Assembly (NCBI RefSeq): GCF_014650335.1 | Contig: NZ_BMUT01000022.1 | Span: 1-64,000 of the forward strand | DNA length: 64,000 bases | Direction: 5' to 3' | Source: Streptomyces hiroshimensis | GTDB lineage: Bacteria > Actinomycetota > Actinomycetes > Streptomycetales > Streptomycetaceae | Part shown: piece after piece, positions 15,785-23,848 of the stretch | Layout: each line of letters begins with the position of its first letter | How positions within the stretch are numbered: the first letter of the stretch is position 1 | Translations under genes and position numbers: made by a program | Notes under the pieces: generated by a model | Databases searched by the model: none | What the model was told of the DNA's origin: nothing | What the model saw: only the letters and a program-made list of their open reading frames with translations

Positions 15785-16852
15785 CTACCGCCCCGGCTCG
15801 GGTATCTCCACGGTCACGCGCAGCCCCCCGCCCCGGTTCGGCGCGGCCCGGGCCCGTCCCCCGTGGGCGCGGGCGATCGACTGGACGATGGACAGGCCCA
15901 GGCCCGTGCCGCCGGACAGGCGTTCCTTGCCCCGGCCCCGCCGGAACGGCTCGAAGAGGGCCGGGATGTCCGCCGCGGCCACGACCGGTCCCGAGTTGCG
16001 CACCACCAGCCGGCCCGGCTCGACCAGCACGTCCACGGCGCCGCCCCGGTGGTTGTAGTCGACGGCGTTCCGCAGCAGGTTCCCGGCCAGCTGGCCGAGC
16101 AGGACGCGGTTGCCGCGCAGCGGCGCCCGTTCGCTGCGGACGGAGAGCCGTACGCCCGCCCGTTCCGCGCGCCCCGCGACCGCCGCGGTCTCCTCCGAGA
16201 CGATGTCGGCGAGGTCGAGGGGGTCGCGGCGTTCCAGGCCGCGGTCGCTGCGGGCGAGCAGGAGCAGGTCGTCCATGAGGCGTTCGGAGCGGCGGTTGGC
16301 CTCCAGGAGCGTCGTCCGTACGCGGGCGAGCTCGTCGGGGGACGGGTCCCCGTCCAGCCCCACCTGGATCGCCGTGCGCTGGACGGCCAGCGGCGTGCGC
16401 AGTTCGTGCGAGGCGTTGGAGATGAAGCGCCGCTGGCTCTCGAAGGCGCCCTGCACGGGGCGCAGGCAGCGGCCCGCCGTCCACCAGCCCACCCCGACCG
16501 CCAGCAGCGCCGTCACGAGCAGCGCCGCGGCCGACCACATGATCATCTGCTGGGAGGCGGCGGCGCTGACGTCGCCCGAGATCCGGGACGCCGTCCACGC
16601 GTTCACCCTCTCCCCCGGCCGCACGAGCTCGACCGGCACGGCGTTCCGCGCGATCGTCGTCGCCCGCTCCTGCGTGCCGGCGCGCGAGAGCAGGTTCACG
16701 GTGAGCAGCAGGGCCCCGCCGAGCACCAGGAAGATCCCGCCGAAGGCCACGGCGATCCGCGTACGGGCCGTGAGGAACGGCCGCCTTACGGGTTTCACCC
16801 TCGCCGGTTTCCCGCCCGCAGACTTCACGCTCGCAGACCTCACAGACCTCAC
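15785..16852 (-). CDS. Sensor histidine kinase
   Basis: A 355-residue membrane histidine kinase. It has TM1 at about residues 33-53, an extracellular sensor of about 50 residues, TM2 at about 104-124, a short linker, HisKA with phospho-acceptor His149 in SNASHELRTPLA, and HATPase_c with N box NLLRNAVDYNH and G box GGTGLGLSIVQ. The GTG start overlaps the response-regulator stop by four bases (GTGA), so the two are translationally coupled. An earlier in-frame start would only add sequence that reads through the regulator gene. The signal is unknown; the small sensor suggests an envelope or membrane cue. Confidence 0.92.
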   Translation of the reverse strand: MRSVRSASVKSAGGKPARVKPVRRPFLTARTRIAVAFGGIFLVLGGALLLTVNLLSRAGTQERATTIARNAVPVELVRPGERVNAWTASRISGDVSAAASQQMIMWSAAALLVTALLAVGVGWWTAGRCLRPVQGAFESQRRFISNASHELRTPLAVQRTAIQVGLDGDPSPDELARVRTTLLEANRRSERLMDDLLLLARSDRGLERRDPLDLADIVSEETAAVAGRAERAGVRLSVRSERAPLRGNRVLLGQLAGNLLRNAVDYNHRGGAVDVLVEPGRLVVRNSGPVVAAADIPALFEPFRRGRGKERLSGGTGLGLSIVQSIARAHGGRARAAPNRGGGLRVTVEIPEPGR

Positions 16853-17502
16853 AGGGCGTACCCCACGCCCTGCACCGTACGGATCAGCGCCGGCTCCCCG
16901 AGCTTGCCGCGCAGCTTGCTCATCGCCACGCGCACCGCGCCCGTGAACGGGTCGGCGTGGGCGTCCCACGCGCGCTCCAGCAGCTCCTCCGCGCTGACGA
17001 CCGCCCCGTCGGCCTCCAGCAGCAGCTGCAGGATGGCGAACTCCTTGGGCGAGAGGTCGAGGTCGCGGCCCTCGCGATCGGCGGTCCGGCGCACGGTGTC
17101 GAGCCGCAGCCCGGCCTTCTCCAGCAGCGGCGGCGCCGGGCGGGCGCTGCGCCGCCGCAGCGCCCGCACCCGCGAGATCAGCTCGGGGAACTCGAACGGC
17201 TTGGGCAGGTAGTCGTCGGCTCCCAGGTCCAGCCCCGCCACGCGGTCCTCCATCGAGCCGGCGGCGGTGAGCATCAGGATGCGGGTGCGGGAGCCGTTCG
17301 CGACGAGGTGGCGGGCGACGTCGTCGCCGTGGACGCGGGGCAGGTCGCGGTCGAGCACCACGACGTCGTAGTCGTGGAGGGAGAGGTAGGCGATGGCGGC
17401 GTCACCGCTGTAGACGGTGTCCACGGCGAACCCGGCCCGGCGCAGGCCCGTGGCGACCAGCTCGGCCAGTATCTCTTCGTCCTCGGCGACCAGTACCCGC
17501 AT
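16849..17502 (-). CDS. OmpR-family response regulator
   Basis: A 217-residue regulator with an N-terminal receiver (acidic pair AEDEE, phospho-acceptor Asp51 in VVLDRDLP, conserved Lys in LPKPF near 101) and a C-terminal OmpR winged helix (SPKEFAILQLLLEADG, then VRVAMSKLRGKLG and the IRTVQGVGYAL wing). It is the partner of the coupled histidine kinase. ATG at 17502 is used; the frame continues upstream but without homology. Confidence 0.93.
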   Translation of the reverse strand: MRVLVAEDEEILAELVATGLRRAGFAVDTVYSGDAAIAYLSLHDYDVVVLDRDLPRVHGDDVARHLVANGSRTRILMLTAAGSMEDRVAGLDLGADDYLPKPFEFPELISRVRALRRRSARPAPPLLEKAGLRLDTVRRTADREGRDLDLSPKEFAILQLLLEADGAVVSAEELLERAWDAHADPFTGAVRVAMSKLRGKLGEPALIRTVQGVGYAL

Positions 17503-17737
17503 GTCCTCGTCCGTCTCCTTCGACAGCGCATCCCCTCCCAGGATGCGGTGTACAGGAGGACATGTTTCGCAAACCTCTCTATTAACTGGATAGCGGTGAC
17601 ATGAACGCGCCGCTCGCGCCCCTGGGGATGCCTCCGCGCGCCCCTGGAGCGCGGTTACGGAGAGCCGATCGAACAACTACGGTTGGTAATCGCAGGATCA
17701 CTCTTCGCATACGATGCATAGGCGTACAGGAGCTCTC

Positions 17738-17920
17738 ATGGCCGTTCCCGGCGAAGCCGTCCCCAGCGAGGAAGCCGAGGTGAAGACGTCCCACGCGGGC
17801 ACTTTCGCCTCCCTCCAGGACGCCGTCGACTTCGTCACCCAGCCGCCCGCCCAGGGCAGCGGGGAGGCCGGATTCTCCTACCGGGCCGACGGGCAGGTCG
17901 ACGTCGTCTACTTCCTCTGA
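17738..17920 (+). CDS. Small acidic protein of unknown function
   Basis: A 60-residue protein, MAVPGEAVPSEEAEVKT at the start and ADGQVDVVYFL at the end, with no cysteine and no membrane segment. AGGAG lies 7 bp before the ATG, and a TACGATGCATAG-like AT-rich stretch upstream may be the promoter. The good ribosome site and normal codon use support a real gene. I do not recognise the family. It is divergent from the two-component pair. Confidence 0.65.
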   Translation: MAVPGEAVPSEEAEVKTSHAGTFASLQDAVDFVTQPPAQGSGEAGFSYRADGQVDVVYFL

Positions 17921-17943
17921 GGCTTCCTTGAGAGGGAGGGGGA

Positions 17944-17979
17944 ACCGGGTGGCGGGAGGGGCAGCCCCCGCCACCCGGT
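17944..17979. terminator. Bidirectional terminator
   Basis: ACCGGGTGGCGGG and its complement form a 13-bp stem with a 10-nt loop between the convergent small-protein and ricin-hemopexin genes. Confidence 0.85.
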
Positions 17980-18015
17980 CACAACGGCCCGGCGGTCCTT
18001 TACGGTCCTCTGCGC

Positions 18016-19251
18016 TCAGCCCCACAGCCCCAGCAGGAACGGGTACGCGTCGAGGATCTTCCCCGGCCCGTGGATCACCTCGCGGAAGGTGAAGACGAGG
18101 TACTGATCGCCCTTGACCGCGAAGAAGTGCATCTCGTCGCCCACCGCCGCCGACGCGATCGCATCGGGCCTGCACGGCTCGGGCAGGTGGTCCAGCCGCA
18201 CCGGCCGCACGTCGCGCCGGTCGGCGCCCCGCCGCCCTGCGCCCGGCGCCCGCGGCAGGTCGATCAGCGCCGTCGCGCCCTTCTCCCCGAACACCAGGTG
18301 GTAGCGGCCGTCCGGCGTCCCCGGCACCGCCGCCTTCACCGCCCCGCCGATCACCGGCTCCAGCTGCTCCCGCGGGTAGTAGAAGTCGGTGCTCCGCAGG
18401 CTCTCGCCGCTCCCCCGCTCCGAGAACTCCACCACCAGGTCGCCCTTGACGCCCAGGTACCGGTGATCGCTCCACCCCGGCGCCCGCGTCACGAAGTCGA
18501 AGCCCCCGTGGAACTCCTTCGGCAGGTGCGGGAACTGCTCGCTGATCTTCCGCGGCCCGCCCGTCTCCACCCGGTTGCGCTGCGAGAAGCGGATGGTCTC
18601 GTCGCCGCGGAAGCCGTCGAAGGCGACGTACGGCGTCGTGCTCCCCGGCACCCACTTCGACACCGTGCCGAAGATCCCGCCGGACGCCTCCAGCGAGGCC
18701 TTGAGCGCATTGGTGAGCGTGGACAGCAGCCCGCGCGAACTCGGCTCCACGAGCGTTCCCGCCAGCGCGTGGAAGAGCTTCGCCTCCCCGCGCGGCTCCA
18801 CGGCCTCGAAGCGCCAGACGCTGTTCTCCTCGTCCCCCGCCTGCTGCTCGACGACGGCATCGACGGCCGCCGAGTGGCCGCGGACGTTCAGCTCCAGCCC
18901 GCTGTGGACGTTGATGATCCTGTATTCGTCGCCGTTGCGGATCTCCCAGGTCTGGCTCTGATACGCCGGGTCGTTCTCCTCCAGGTGCCGCTGCTCGGCC
19001 GGTGCGCCCGGGTCCTTGCGGCAGTGCCGCACCTGCAGATAGCGCCCGCTGTGCTGGTTCTGCAGGCGGTAGACGTTCTCGCCGCCCTGCCCGGGCTCCA
19101 GGCGCCACGCCTGGCTCGCCCGCTGCGGCCAGTCGTGGAGCGGCTCCTGGACGATGTCGGCGGCGTCGTGCCTGCTGAGTCCCCGGACCGTCAGATAGAG
19201 CCCGGTCTTGTGGTTCCTGACCAGGTACGTGGTTGTGGCGTGGACGCTCAT
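18016..19251 (-). CDS. Ricin-type lectin plus hemopexin-like protein
   Basis: A 411-residue protein. Residues 1-150 form a ricin-B-like beta-trefoil with QxW-type motifs at QAW (47-49), QTW (100-102) and SVW (144-146). From about residue 190 the sequence has hemopexin-like blades: YVAFDGFRGDETIRFSQ, HRYLGVKGDLVVEFSE, GRYHLVFGEKGATALIDLP and MHFFAVKGDQYLVFTF. ATG at 19251 follows AGGAGG at 5 bp. No signal peptide is visible, so it is cytoplasmic or leaves by a non-classical route. A carbohydrate- or protein-binding role is inferred; insect- and plant-type hemopexin lectins are possible analogues. Confidence 0.75.
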   Translation of the reverse strand: MSVHATTTYLVRNHKTGLYLTVRGLSRHDAADIVQEPLHDWPQRASQAWRLEPGQGGENVYRLQNQHSGRYLQVRHCRKDPGAPAEQRHLEENDPAYQSQTWEIRNGDEYRIINVHSGLELNVRGHSAAVDAVVEQQAGDEENSVWRFEAVEPRGEAKLFHALAGTLVEPSSRGLLSTLTNALKASLEASGGIFGTVSKWVPGSTTPYVAFDGFRGDETIRFSQRNRVETGGPRKISEQFPHLPKEFHGGFDFVTRAPGWSDHRYLGVKGDLVVEFSERGSGESLRSTDFYYPREQLEPVIGGAVKAAVPGTPDGRYHLVFGEKGATALIDLPRAPGAGRRGADRRDVRPVRLDHLPEPCRPDAIASAAVGDEMHFFAVKGDQYLVFTFREVIHGPGKILDAYPFLLGLWG

Positions 19252-19306
19252 GAACCCTCCTGGGTACGGAGCGGACGTCGGTACGTGCCGGTTCAGGCCG
19301 CCCACC

Positions 19307-20287
19307 CTAGGGCCGGGGAGGGAGGGTGCCCAGGGCAGCCCCGGCCAGTTCCTGGCGGGTCGCGAGCTCGGCCTTGACGGCGGCCAGTTCCTTCGCGTTC
19401 CGCTCGATCTCCTGCCGCTGGTACGCCGCGTCCACCGCGAACCAGACGCCCACCACGTTGTGCTCCTTCTTGCACTGCGCGTCGGCCGCCGCCGTCTCCC
19501 GCTCCTTCGCGGACGCCTCGGGCGTGCGCCAGGCCGGGTCGGCACCCGCCTTGAGCGGGTCCCCGTACGCCGGGAAGCCGCGCTGCTTCATGCAGGCCGC
19601 CCACTGGTCGAAGACGGCCACCACGCGCGGGTCCCGCTGCGACCGCTCGAAGCTCCCGGTGTTGATCCGGTCGGCGACCGGGGCGTCTCCCCCGGCCTCG
19701 GCGTTGTCCGCCCGGAGCGCGGACCGGGCTTCGCCTGTACAGCCGCCCGGGGGGACCGTACGCCCCTTGATGCGCTGGCCGCCCTTCGCGGCGGCGGTTC
19801 CGGGCTTGACCTTGGGGTCGTCCGTGCCGGTGAGGACGATGGTCGCCTCGGGAGTGAGGGAGGGCGGCGGAGGCGGCTTGGGCGGAGTCCGCGGGCTGCC
19901 AGGCGGGGCGAAGCCGTAGCGGGCGGCTTCGACCGGATCGGTGATGCCGTAGCGGTACTGCGTACGGGTCTTCGGCCGGAAGGGGGTTGCGGGGGCGGGT
20001 GGTTGATAAGTGACCTCGAAGCGGCGCATGCAGCGTTCTACGAGGGTGCGCCGGGCGGAATCGAGGCGGTCGGCCTGGTCATTGGTGAGGAGGTAAGGGT
20101 CGATGGGAAGGGAGTGGGAGGCGGCGGACGTCATCGCGGGAAAAGCACTGGGCTGGGGAACCTTGTCGCCGGAGGAGGACGACGAACACCCCGCGGCCGC
20201 GAGAAGAACGCCCGCGAGGGTGACAGTGAGAGCGCCCCGCCCGTGACGACGGGCGGGGCTCCCTGTACGCGAGGACAGCTCGGTCAA
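19307..20287 (-). CDS. Secreted lipoprotein, function unknown
   Basis: A protein of about 326 residues with a type II signal peptide (RRHGRGALTVTLAGVLLAAAGC, lipobox LAAAGC) followed by a Ser-rich linker. The mature part has a Pro-rich stretch (PPKPPPPPSL), paired Cys and a helical C-terminus (ERNAKELAAVKAELATRQELAG). No ATG or GTG precedes the signal peptide in frame. The most likely start is TTG at 20287, overlapping the upstream stop as TTGA. The hairpin at 20234-20259 then falls inside the first codons, which is odd for a terminator. Related lipoproteins of this type are common in Streptomyces but uncharacterised. Confidence 0.65.
   Translation of the reverse strand: MTELSSRTGSPARRHGRGALTVTLAGVLLAAAGCSSSSSGDKVPQPSAFPAMTSAASHSLPIDPYLLTNDQADRLDSARRTLVERCMRRFEVTYQPPAPATPFRPKTRTQYRYGITDPVEAARYGFAPPGSPRTPPKPPPPPSLTPEATIVLTGTDDPKVKPGTAAAKGGQRIKGRTVPPGGCTGEARSALRADNAEAGGDAPVADRINTGSFERSQRDPRVVAVFDQWAACMKQRGFPAYGDPLKAGADPAWRTPEASAKERETAAADAQCKKEHNVVGVWFAVDAAYQRQEIERNAKELAAVKAELATRQELAGAALGTLPPRP
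20234..20259 (-). terminator. Hairpin after the inhibitor gene, inside the lipoprotein start region
   Basis: GCCCCGCCCGT and ACGGGCGGGGC form an 11-bp perfect stem with a GACG loop. It begins 25 bp beyond the stop of the inhibitor-like gene. If it terminates, downstream lipoprotein expression would depend on read-through; it also overlaps the presumed lipoprotein signal-peptide codons. Confidence 0.6.
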
Positions 20288-20703
20288 CTGAACCGACCGG
20301 ACTCGTTGTTGTTCCGCAGGTGGTCGTTGAGGTTCGCGGCGCCGCCGGGCGCGATGCGCTGGTGCGCGCCCTGGTAGTTCGGCATCGAGTAGACCGTGAA
20401 GGCGCTGTTGAAGTCCCAGTTGTCGACCGACGCCGCATTGTTGCGCACGGTCGCGTTCGAGCCTTCGCTGCCCCGCGTCGAGCTGCTCGACACGAAGTTG
20501 TTGTCCCGGTAGTTCGCGTCGTTGCTGTACTGCTTGTAGATCGCACCCGTGTAGTTCTGGTAGTAGAACAGACACGCATAGCCGGTCGAGCAGCTCTGCG
20601 TGAAACTGTCCGTCGCCGCGGATGCCGGCGAGGTGGCCAGAAGACCCGAACCCGCGGTGGCGACGGCAATCGCCCCGGCCACGGCCAGACGCTTGAACCT
20701 CAT
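20284..20703 (-). CDS. Secreted peptidase-inhibitor-like protein (I36/SMPI type)
   Basis: A 139-residue secreted protein. The signal peptide (RFKRLAVAGAIAVATAGSGLLATSPASA) is followed by a mature part of about 108 residues rich in Asn, Ser, Tyr and Gly. It has the pattern SCSTGYACLFYYQNYTGA and later SMPNYQGAHQRIAPG, as in the small crystallin-like Streptomyces metalloproteinase-inhibitor family (I36). Two Cys could form a disulfide. The predicted role is inhibition of extracellular proteases. It is followed by the lipoprotein gene with a possible TTGA overlap. Confidence 0.75.
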   Translation of the reverse strand: MRFKRLAVAGAIAVATAGSGLLATSPASAATDSFTQSCSTGYACLFYYQNYTGAIYKQYSNDANYRDNNFVSSSSTRGSEGSNATVRNNAASVDNWDFNSAFTVYSMPNYQGAHQRIAPGGAANLNDHLRNNNESGRFS

Positions 20704-20799
20704 ACGAAAACCCTCCTGTTTCGCTCGTTTGCAGGAAGCGTTTCGGTTTCGGTCGCCATCCTGTCCGGCGGGCGTGACAAAAGACAGCGCCTTCGATCC

Positions 20800-21540
20800 T
20801 CATCGAAACTCGCAGCTCGAATTCACGAGCGCGGAACCCGTACGCGTACGGACGTGCAGCGCGCTCGTTCCGTTCGGGACGGTCCTGAGCAGGCCCGCGT
20901 CCCGCAGGGCCGACAGGTGATGGCTGACCGTCGGCGCGGAGACGCCTACGCGGCGGGCGAGCTCCCCGGACGTGCAGGCCGTCCCGGCGGCGATGAGGAT
21001 CCCGGCGCGCGTGGCGCCCATGAGCCGGGCCAGCGCCTTGTCGCCCGCGGGGTCGGATTGCGGCTGAGCCGCCGGGTGTACGAGGACGGGCGGTGCGGCC
21101 GGGTCCTCGGGCAGGTGCCCCACGCCGTGGCAGAAGTGCGACGGCTGGAGCAGCAGCCCCCGGCCGCGGAGGTCGCAGTCCCGGTCCACGGCGCTGCGGA
21201 CGTGCAGGGTCGGCGGCATCCACCGCATGGTGGGCACGTAGCTGCGGAGCAGCCCGTTGACCCCGCCGTCGAGGAGGGCCCGGATCCGCAGGGCGCGGTC
21301 GCCGTCGACGCTGGACCGGATGTCCTCCCAGTACGGGTCGATGGCGACCTCCCGGTACGCCTCGGGCGGCCGCGGGTGGGGCAGCTGCGCGAGGACGTCG
21401 CGGTGCCAGTCGCCGTAGCGCGGCGGCACGACGCGTCTTCGTAAGTGCCGCAGACTCAGCACCAGTTCCCACTGGGGGTCGGGGCCGGTCGCCACGCGCG
21501 TGTTGAGCAGATCTGTGTCGGTGAAGTGAATTCGCAGCAC
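20800..21540 (-). CDS. ArsR-like winged-helix transcription regulator
   Basis: A 246-residue protein with a C-terminal ArsR-type DNA-binding domain (ILIAAGTACTSGELARRVGVSAPTVSHHLSALRDAGLLRT, then the wing to the end). The N-terminal 150 residues form an unclassified domain with several Trp and Pro residues (DPYWEDIRSSVDGDRALR, LQPSHFCHGVGHLP). Actinomycetes carry many such regulators with this layout. No metal-binding CxC motif of classical ArsR is present, so a metal sensor is unlikely. The target is unknown. Confidence 0.85.
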   Translation of the reverse strand: MLRIHFTDTDLLNTRVATGPDPQWELVLSLRHLRRRVVPPRYGDWHRDVLAQLPHPRPPEAYREVAIDPYWEDIRSSVDGDRALRIRALLDGGVNGLLRSYVPTMRWMPPTLHVRSAVDRDCDLRGRGLLLQPSHFCHGVGHLPEDPAAPPVLVHPAAQPQSDPAGDKALARLMGATRAGILIAAGTACTSGELARRVGVSAPTVSHHLSALRDAGLLRTVPNGTSALHVRTRTGSALVNSSCEFR

Positions 21541-21572
21541 CGCGGCAGAGTGTCAAGGGAGCTGCGGGGGCA

Positions 21573-22529
21573 CTAGGCGAATTGTGGCTGAGGTGCATTT
21601 TGGCCGACTTCGGCAGGGCGGCGGCCTTGCCGGGTCATGGCGCGCAGCCGTGCGACGCGGGCGCGGACGTCAGCCGAGTCCGGGGCGTCCGGGGGCGGTT
21701 CGACGCCGCGGCAGGTGCGGCAGAGACCGCCGGGGAGCGCTTCGGGGCGGCCCGGGGTGCCGCAGTCGGTGCATTCCATGTCCCAGCGGGGTGTGGGCGC
21801 GGCCTGCGCCTCTGCATGCGGGGTGGGGAACGGCTCCGGAGGGAGCCGGTCGATGAGCCTCTTGCGAGTGAAAGCACCGGGGCAGTGGATGACGTCGGGG
21901 AGCCCGTTGCAGAGGATCCGCGCGAAGTCCTGTGGCGTGATGCCCCGCGCGAACCACTCGGCCGCGAGGGGTTCGAGGGCGGCGCAGTCGGCGGCGGAGA
22001 GGGTGAGGCGGGGGTCGGAGAGGCCGAGGGTGGCGAGGGCGATGTAGGCGGGGGAGGCCTCGGGGCGGGCGTGGTCTTGGTCCTGGTCTTGGGGCGCGGC
22101 GGCCGTCACGGTCGTCGCGGCCCTTGCAGGGACCGGCTTCGGCTTGCCGCCGGAGCCCTCCAGGAGGTCATCCAGGAAAGCCTTCCACCAGGCGTCGCTA
22201 CGCGCCGTGCGGGAGAAGAACCAGCGGGACACCCACTGGGTACGCCCCTCGCCGACGACGCGCCGGACGCGGCGCAGGTGGCCGGCCTCGGACAGGGCAT
22301 TGAGGGCGGAGGCGACGGCCTGCTGTCCGTAGGCGGCGAGCTCTTTGGCGAGGGTCTTGATGTCGACGGCGGCGCCGTCGGGAAGCCGGTCGATGTGAGC
22401 GGCGATGGAGGCTTCGCGGGCGGGCAGATGAGCGAAGTCGTCCCGGCCGCGCGGGGCTTGGCCGGGCGCGGAACGCTTGCCGTAGCCGGGCGCGGCCATG
22501 GGGGGAGCGGTAAGCTGAGCGGTAGCCAC
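21573..22529 (-). CDS. HTH protein with C-terminal zinc ribbon
   Basis: A 318-residue protein. Residues about 30-115 form a MarR-like winged helix (REASIAAHIDRLPDGAAVDIKTLAKELAAYGQQAVASALNALSEAGHLRRVRR). The middle is a helical region after a Gln/Asp-rich linker. Near the C-terminus CTDCG and CRTCRG make a four-cysteine zinc ribbon. GTG at 22529 is chosen; the internal ATG at 22499 has no ribosome site. Such proteins are common in Streptomyces accessory regions. The function is unknown, but a DNA-binding regulator is likely. Confidence 0.72.
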   Translation of the reverse strand: MATAQLTAPPMAAPGYGKRSAPGQAPRGRDDFAHLPAREASIAAHIDRLPDGAAVDIKTLAKELAAYGQQAVASALNALSEAGHLRRVRRVVGEGRTQWVSRWFFSRTARSDAWWKAFLDDLLEGSGGKPKPVPARAATTVTAAAPQDQDQDHARPEASPAYIALATLGLSDPRLTLSAADCAALEPLAAEWFARGITPQDFARILCNGLPDVIHCPGAFTRKRLIDRLPPEPFPTPHAEAQAAPTPRWDMECTDCGTPGRPEALPGGLCRTCRGVEPPPDAPDSADVRARVARLRAMTRQGRRPAEVGQNAPQPQFA

Positions 22530-22560
22530 CAGATCAACTTTCTCTTGATCTCGTCGGTCA

Positions 22561-22596
22561 GACCCCGGCTCGGTGCTCCAACACCGGCCCGGGGTC
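22561..22596. promoter_or_regulatory. Two-part hairpin upstream of HTH gene
   Basis: GACCCCGG (22561-22568) pairs with CCGGGGTC (22589-22596), and inside it CGGTG pairs with CACCG. On the minus strand it sits in the presumed leader of the HTH gene, 32 bp before its start; on the plus strand it is followed by GCTTTGTTGT. It could be a leader structure or a small terminator. Confidence 0.45.
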
Positions 22597-22799
22597 GCTT
22601 TGTTGTGGCGCACGCTACACGCCGAACGCGTGGCGTGGTGGCCCAGTTGCGGAAAGTCATATGGGTGTGGTTACGCGCGTGCTTGCGCGCGTCCGCGCGA
22701 GGCTTGGGTGGGAGGGTGGGGAGAAACCTCCCGCCCATTCCGTGTATGGATCGCTCGAATCCCGGCCCCCGAATCCCGAAGCTCGGCGTGGTGGGTGGG

Positions 22800-23744
22800 A
22801 TGTCAGAGGCTGCTGGCAGCATCACCGCCATGAACGTCACCCGTACCACCCCGCCGCGGCCGCTCGACGTCGCCGCGCTCTTCCCTGAACTGGGCCCGCT
22901 GGCACGCACGGCGATCCGGTTGCATCCCCGTCCCGGGTCTCCGTCGCCGCGCGACAGTTCGGTCGGCGGGCCGCTGCTGTGGCCCGCCGACGAGCCGTGG
23001 CCGTACTGCGACGAGGCGCACGGGTTGTACGACAGTTCGACCGACGAGGAGTACGAGGGGCCGAACCCCATGGTGCCCGTGGCCCAGCTGTACGTGCGCG
23101 ACGTACCCCTGCTGCGACCACCCGTTGGGGCCGATCTGCTCCAGGTGCTGTGGTGTCCCTGGGAGCACGAGCCGGATTACAAGCCGCCGACCGTGCTGGT
23201 CTGGCGATCCGCTGCCGAGGTCACCGACGTCCTCGCCGCGCCGCCCGAGTCGACCGAGGGGGAATACGAAGGCTACTTGCCGGTGCCGTGCATGCTCGCG
23301 CCGGAGCAGATCACCGAGTACCCCAACTACTTGGAGCTGAGCAAGGAGCTGCAGCAGCCGCTGAAGGACTGGAGCAGGTGGCAGGCAGCCGACGCCGGTG
23401 TGGACAGCTCCTACGCTCCCTACCCGGAGGCGTTCTACTCGAGCGCGCTGTCCGACGCCCCGGGCTGGAAGGTCGGCGGCTGGGCCCCGTGGGGCCTCAC
23501 CGATCCTGTCGCCCGGTTCTGCGCCGATTGCGGCGCCGGCATGGTCCCGCTGCTGACCATAGCCTCGGTCGAATGGGACAGCGGCAGCAAGAGTTGGGTC
23601 CCGTACGAGGATCGAGACCTCGCCGAGTCCGGCAATGGCGGCGCGTCGAGCCCGCCCAAGGTCCATATCTCCAGGACCAACAATCTGCAGCTCTACGTCT
23701 GCCCGGAGTCCCCGGACCATCCGCACACCGACCTGATCCAGTGA
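22800..23744 (+). CDS. DUF1963-like protein (YwqG family)
   Basis: A 314-residue cytoplasmic protein of the YwqG/DUF1963 type, judged by GGPLLWPADEPWPYC near the N-terminus, the VAQLYVRDVP and DLLQVLWCPWEHE segments and the WKVGGWAPWGLTDPVA motif, followed by a CADCG pair near residue 240. Two starts are possible: ATG 22800 (GGTGGG upstream) and ATG 22830 (no clear ribosome site, but closer to where homologues start). The function is unknown; the family occurs sporadically near polymorphic toxin immunity genes, but nothing here shows a toxin. Confidence 0.75.
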   Translation: MSEAAGSITAMNVTRTTPPRPLDVAALFPELGPLARTAIRLHPRPGSPSPRDSSVGGPLLWPADEPWPYCDEAHGLYDSSTDEEYEGPNPMVPVAQLYVRDVPLLRPPVGADLLQVLWCPWEHEPDYKPPTVLVWRSAAEVTDVLAAPPESTEGEYEGYLPVPCMLAPEQITEYPNYLELSKELQQPLKDWSRWQAADAGVDSSYAPYPEAFYSSALSDAPGWKVGGWAPWGLTDPVARFCADCGAGMVPLLTIASVEWDSGSKSWVPYEDRDLAESGNGGASSPPKVHISRTNNLQLYVCPESPDHPHTDLIQ

Positions 23745-23848
23745 GCCACCAGCCCAGGCGGGGACGGGGTGAACGGCGTCCGACGGCCCTGAGGGGGAAC
23801 CCCGAGCCTCGGGATTCGGGGCCCGGGGGTGGGCGCGGAGTGGTGTGG

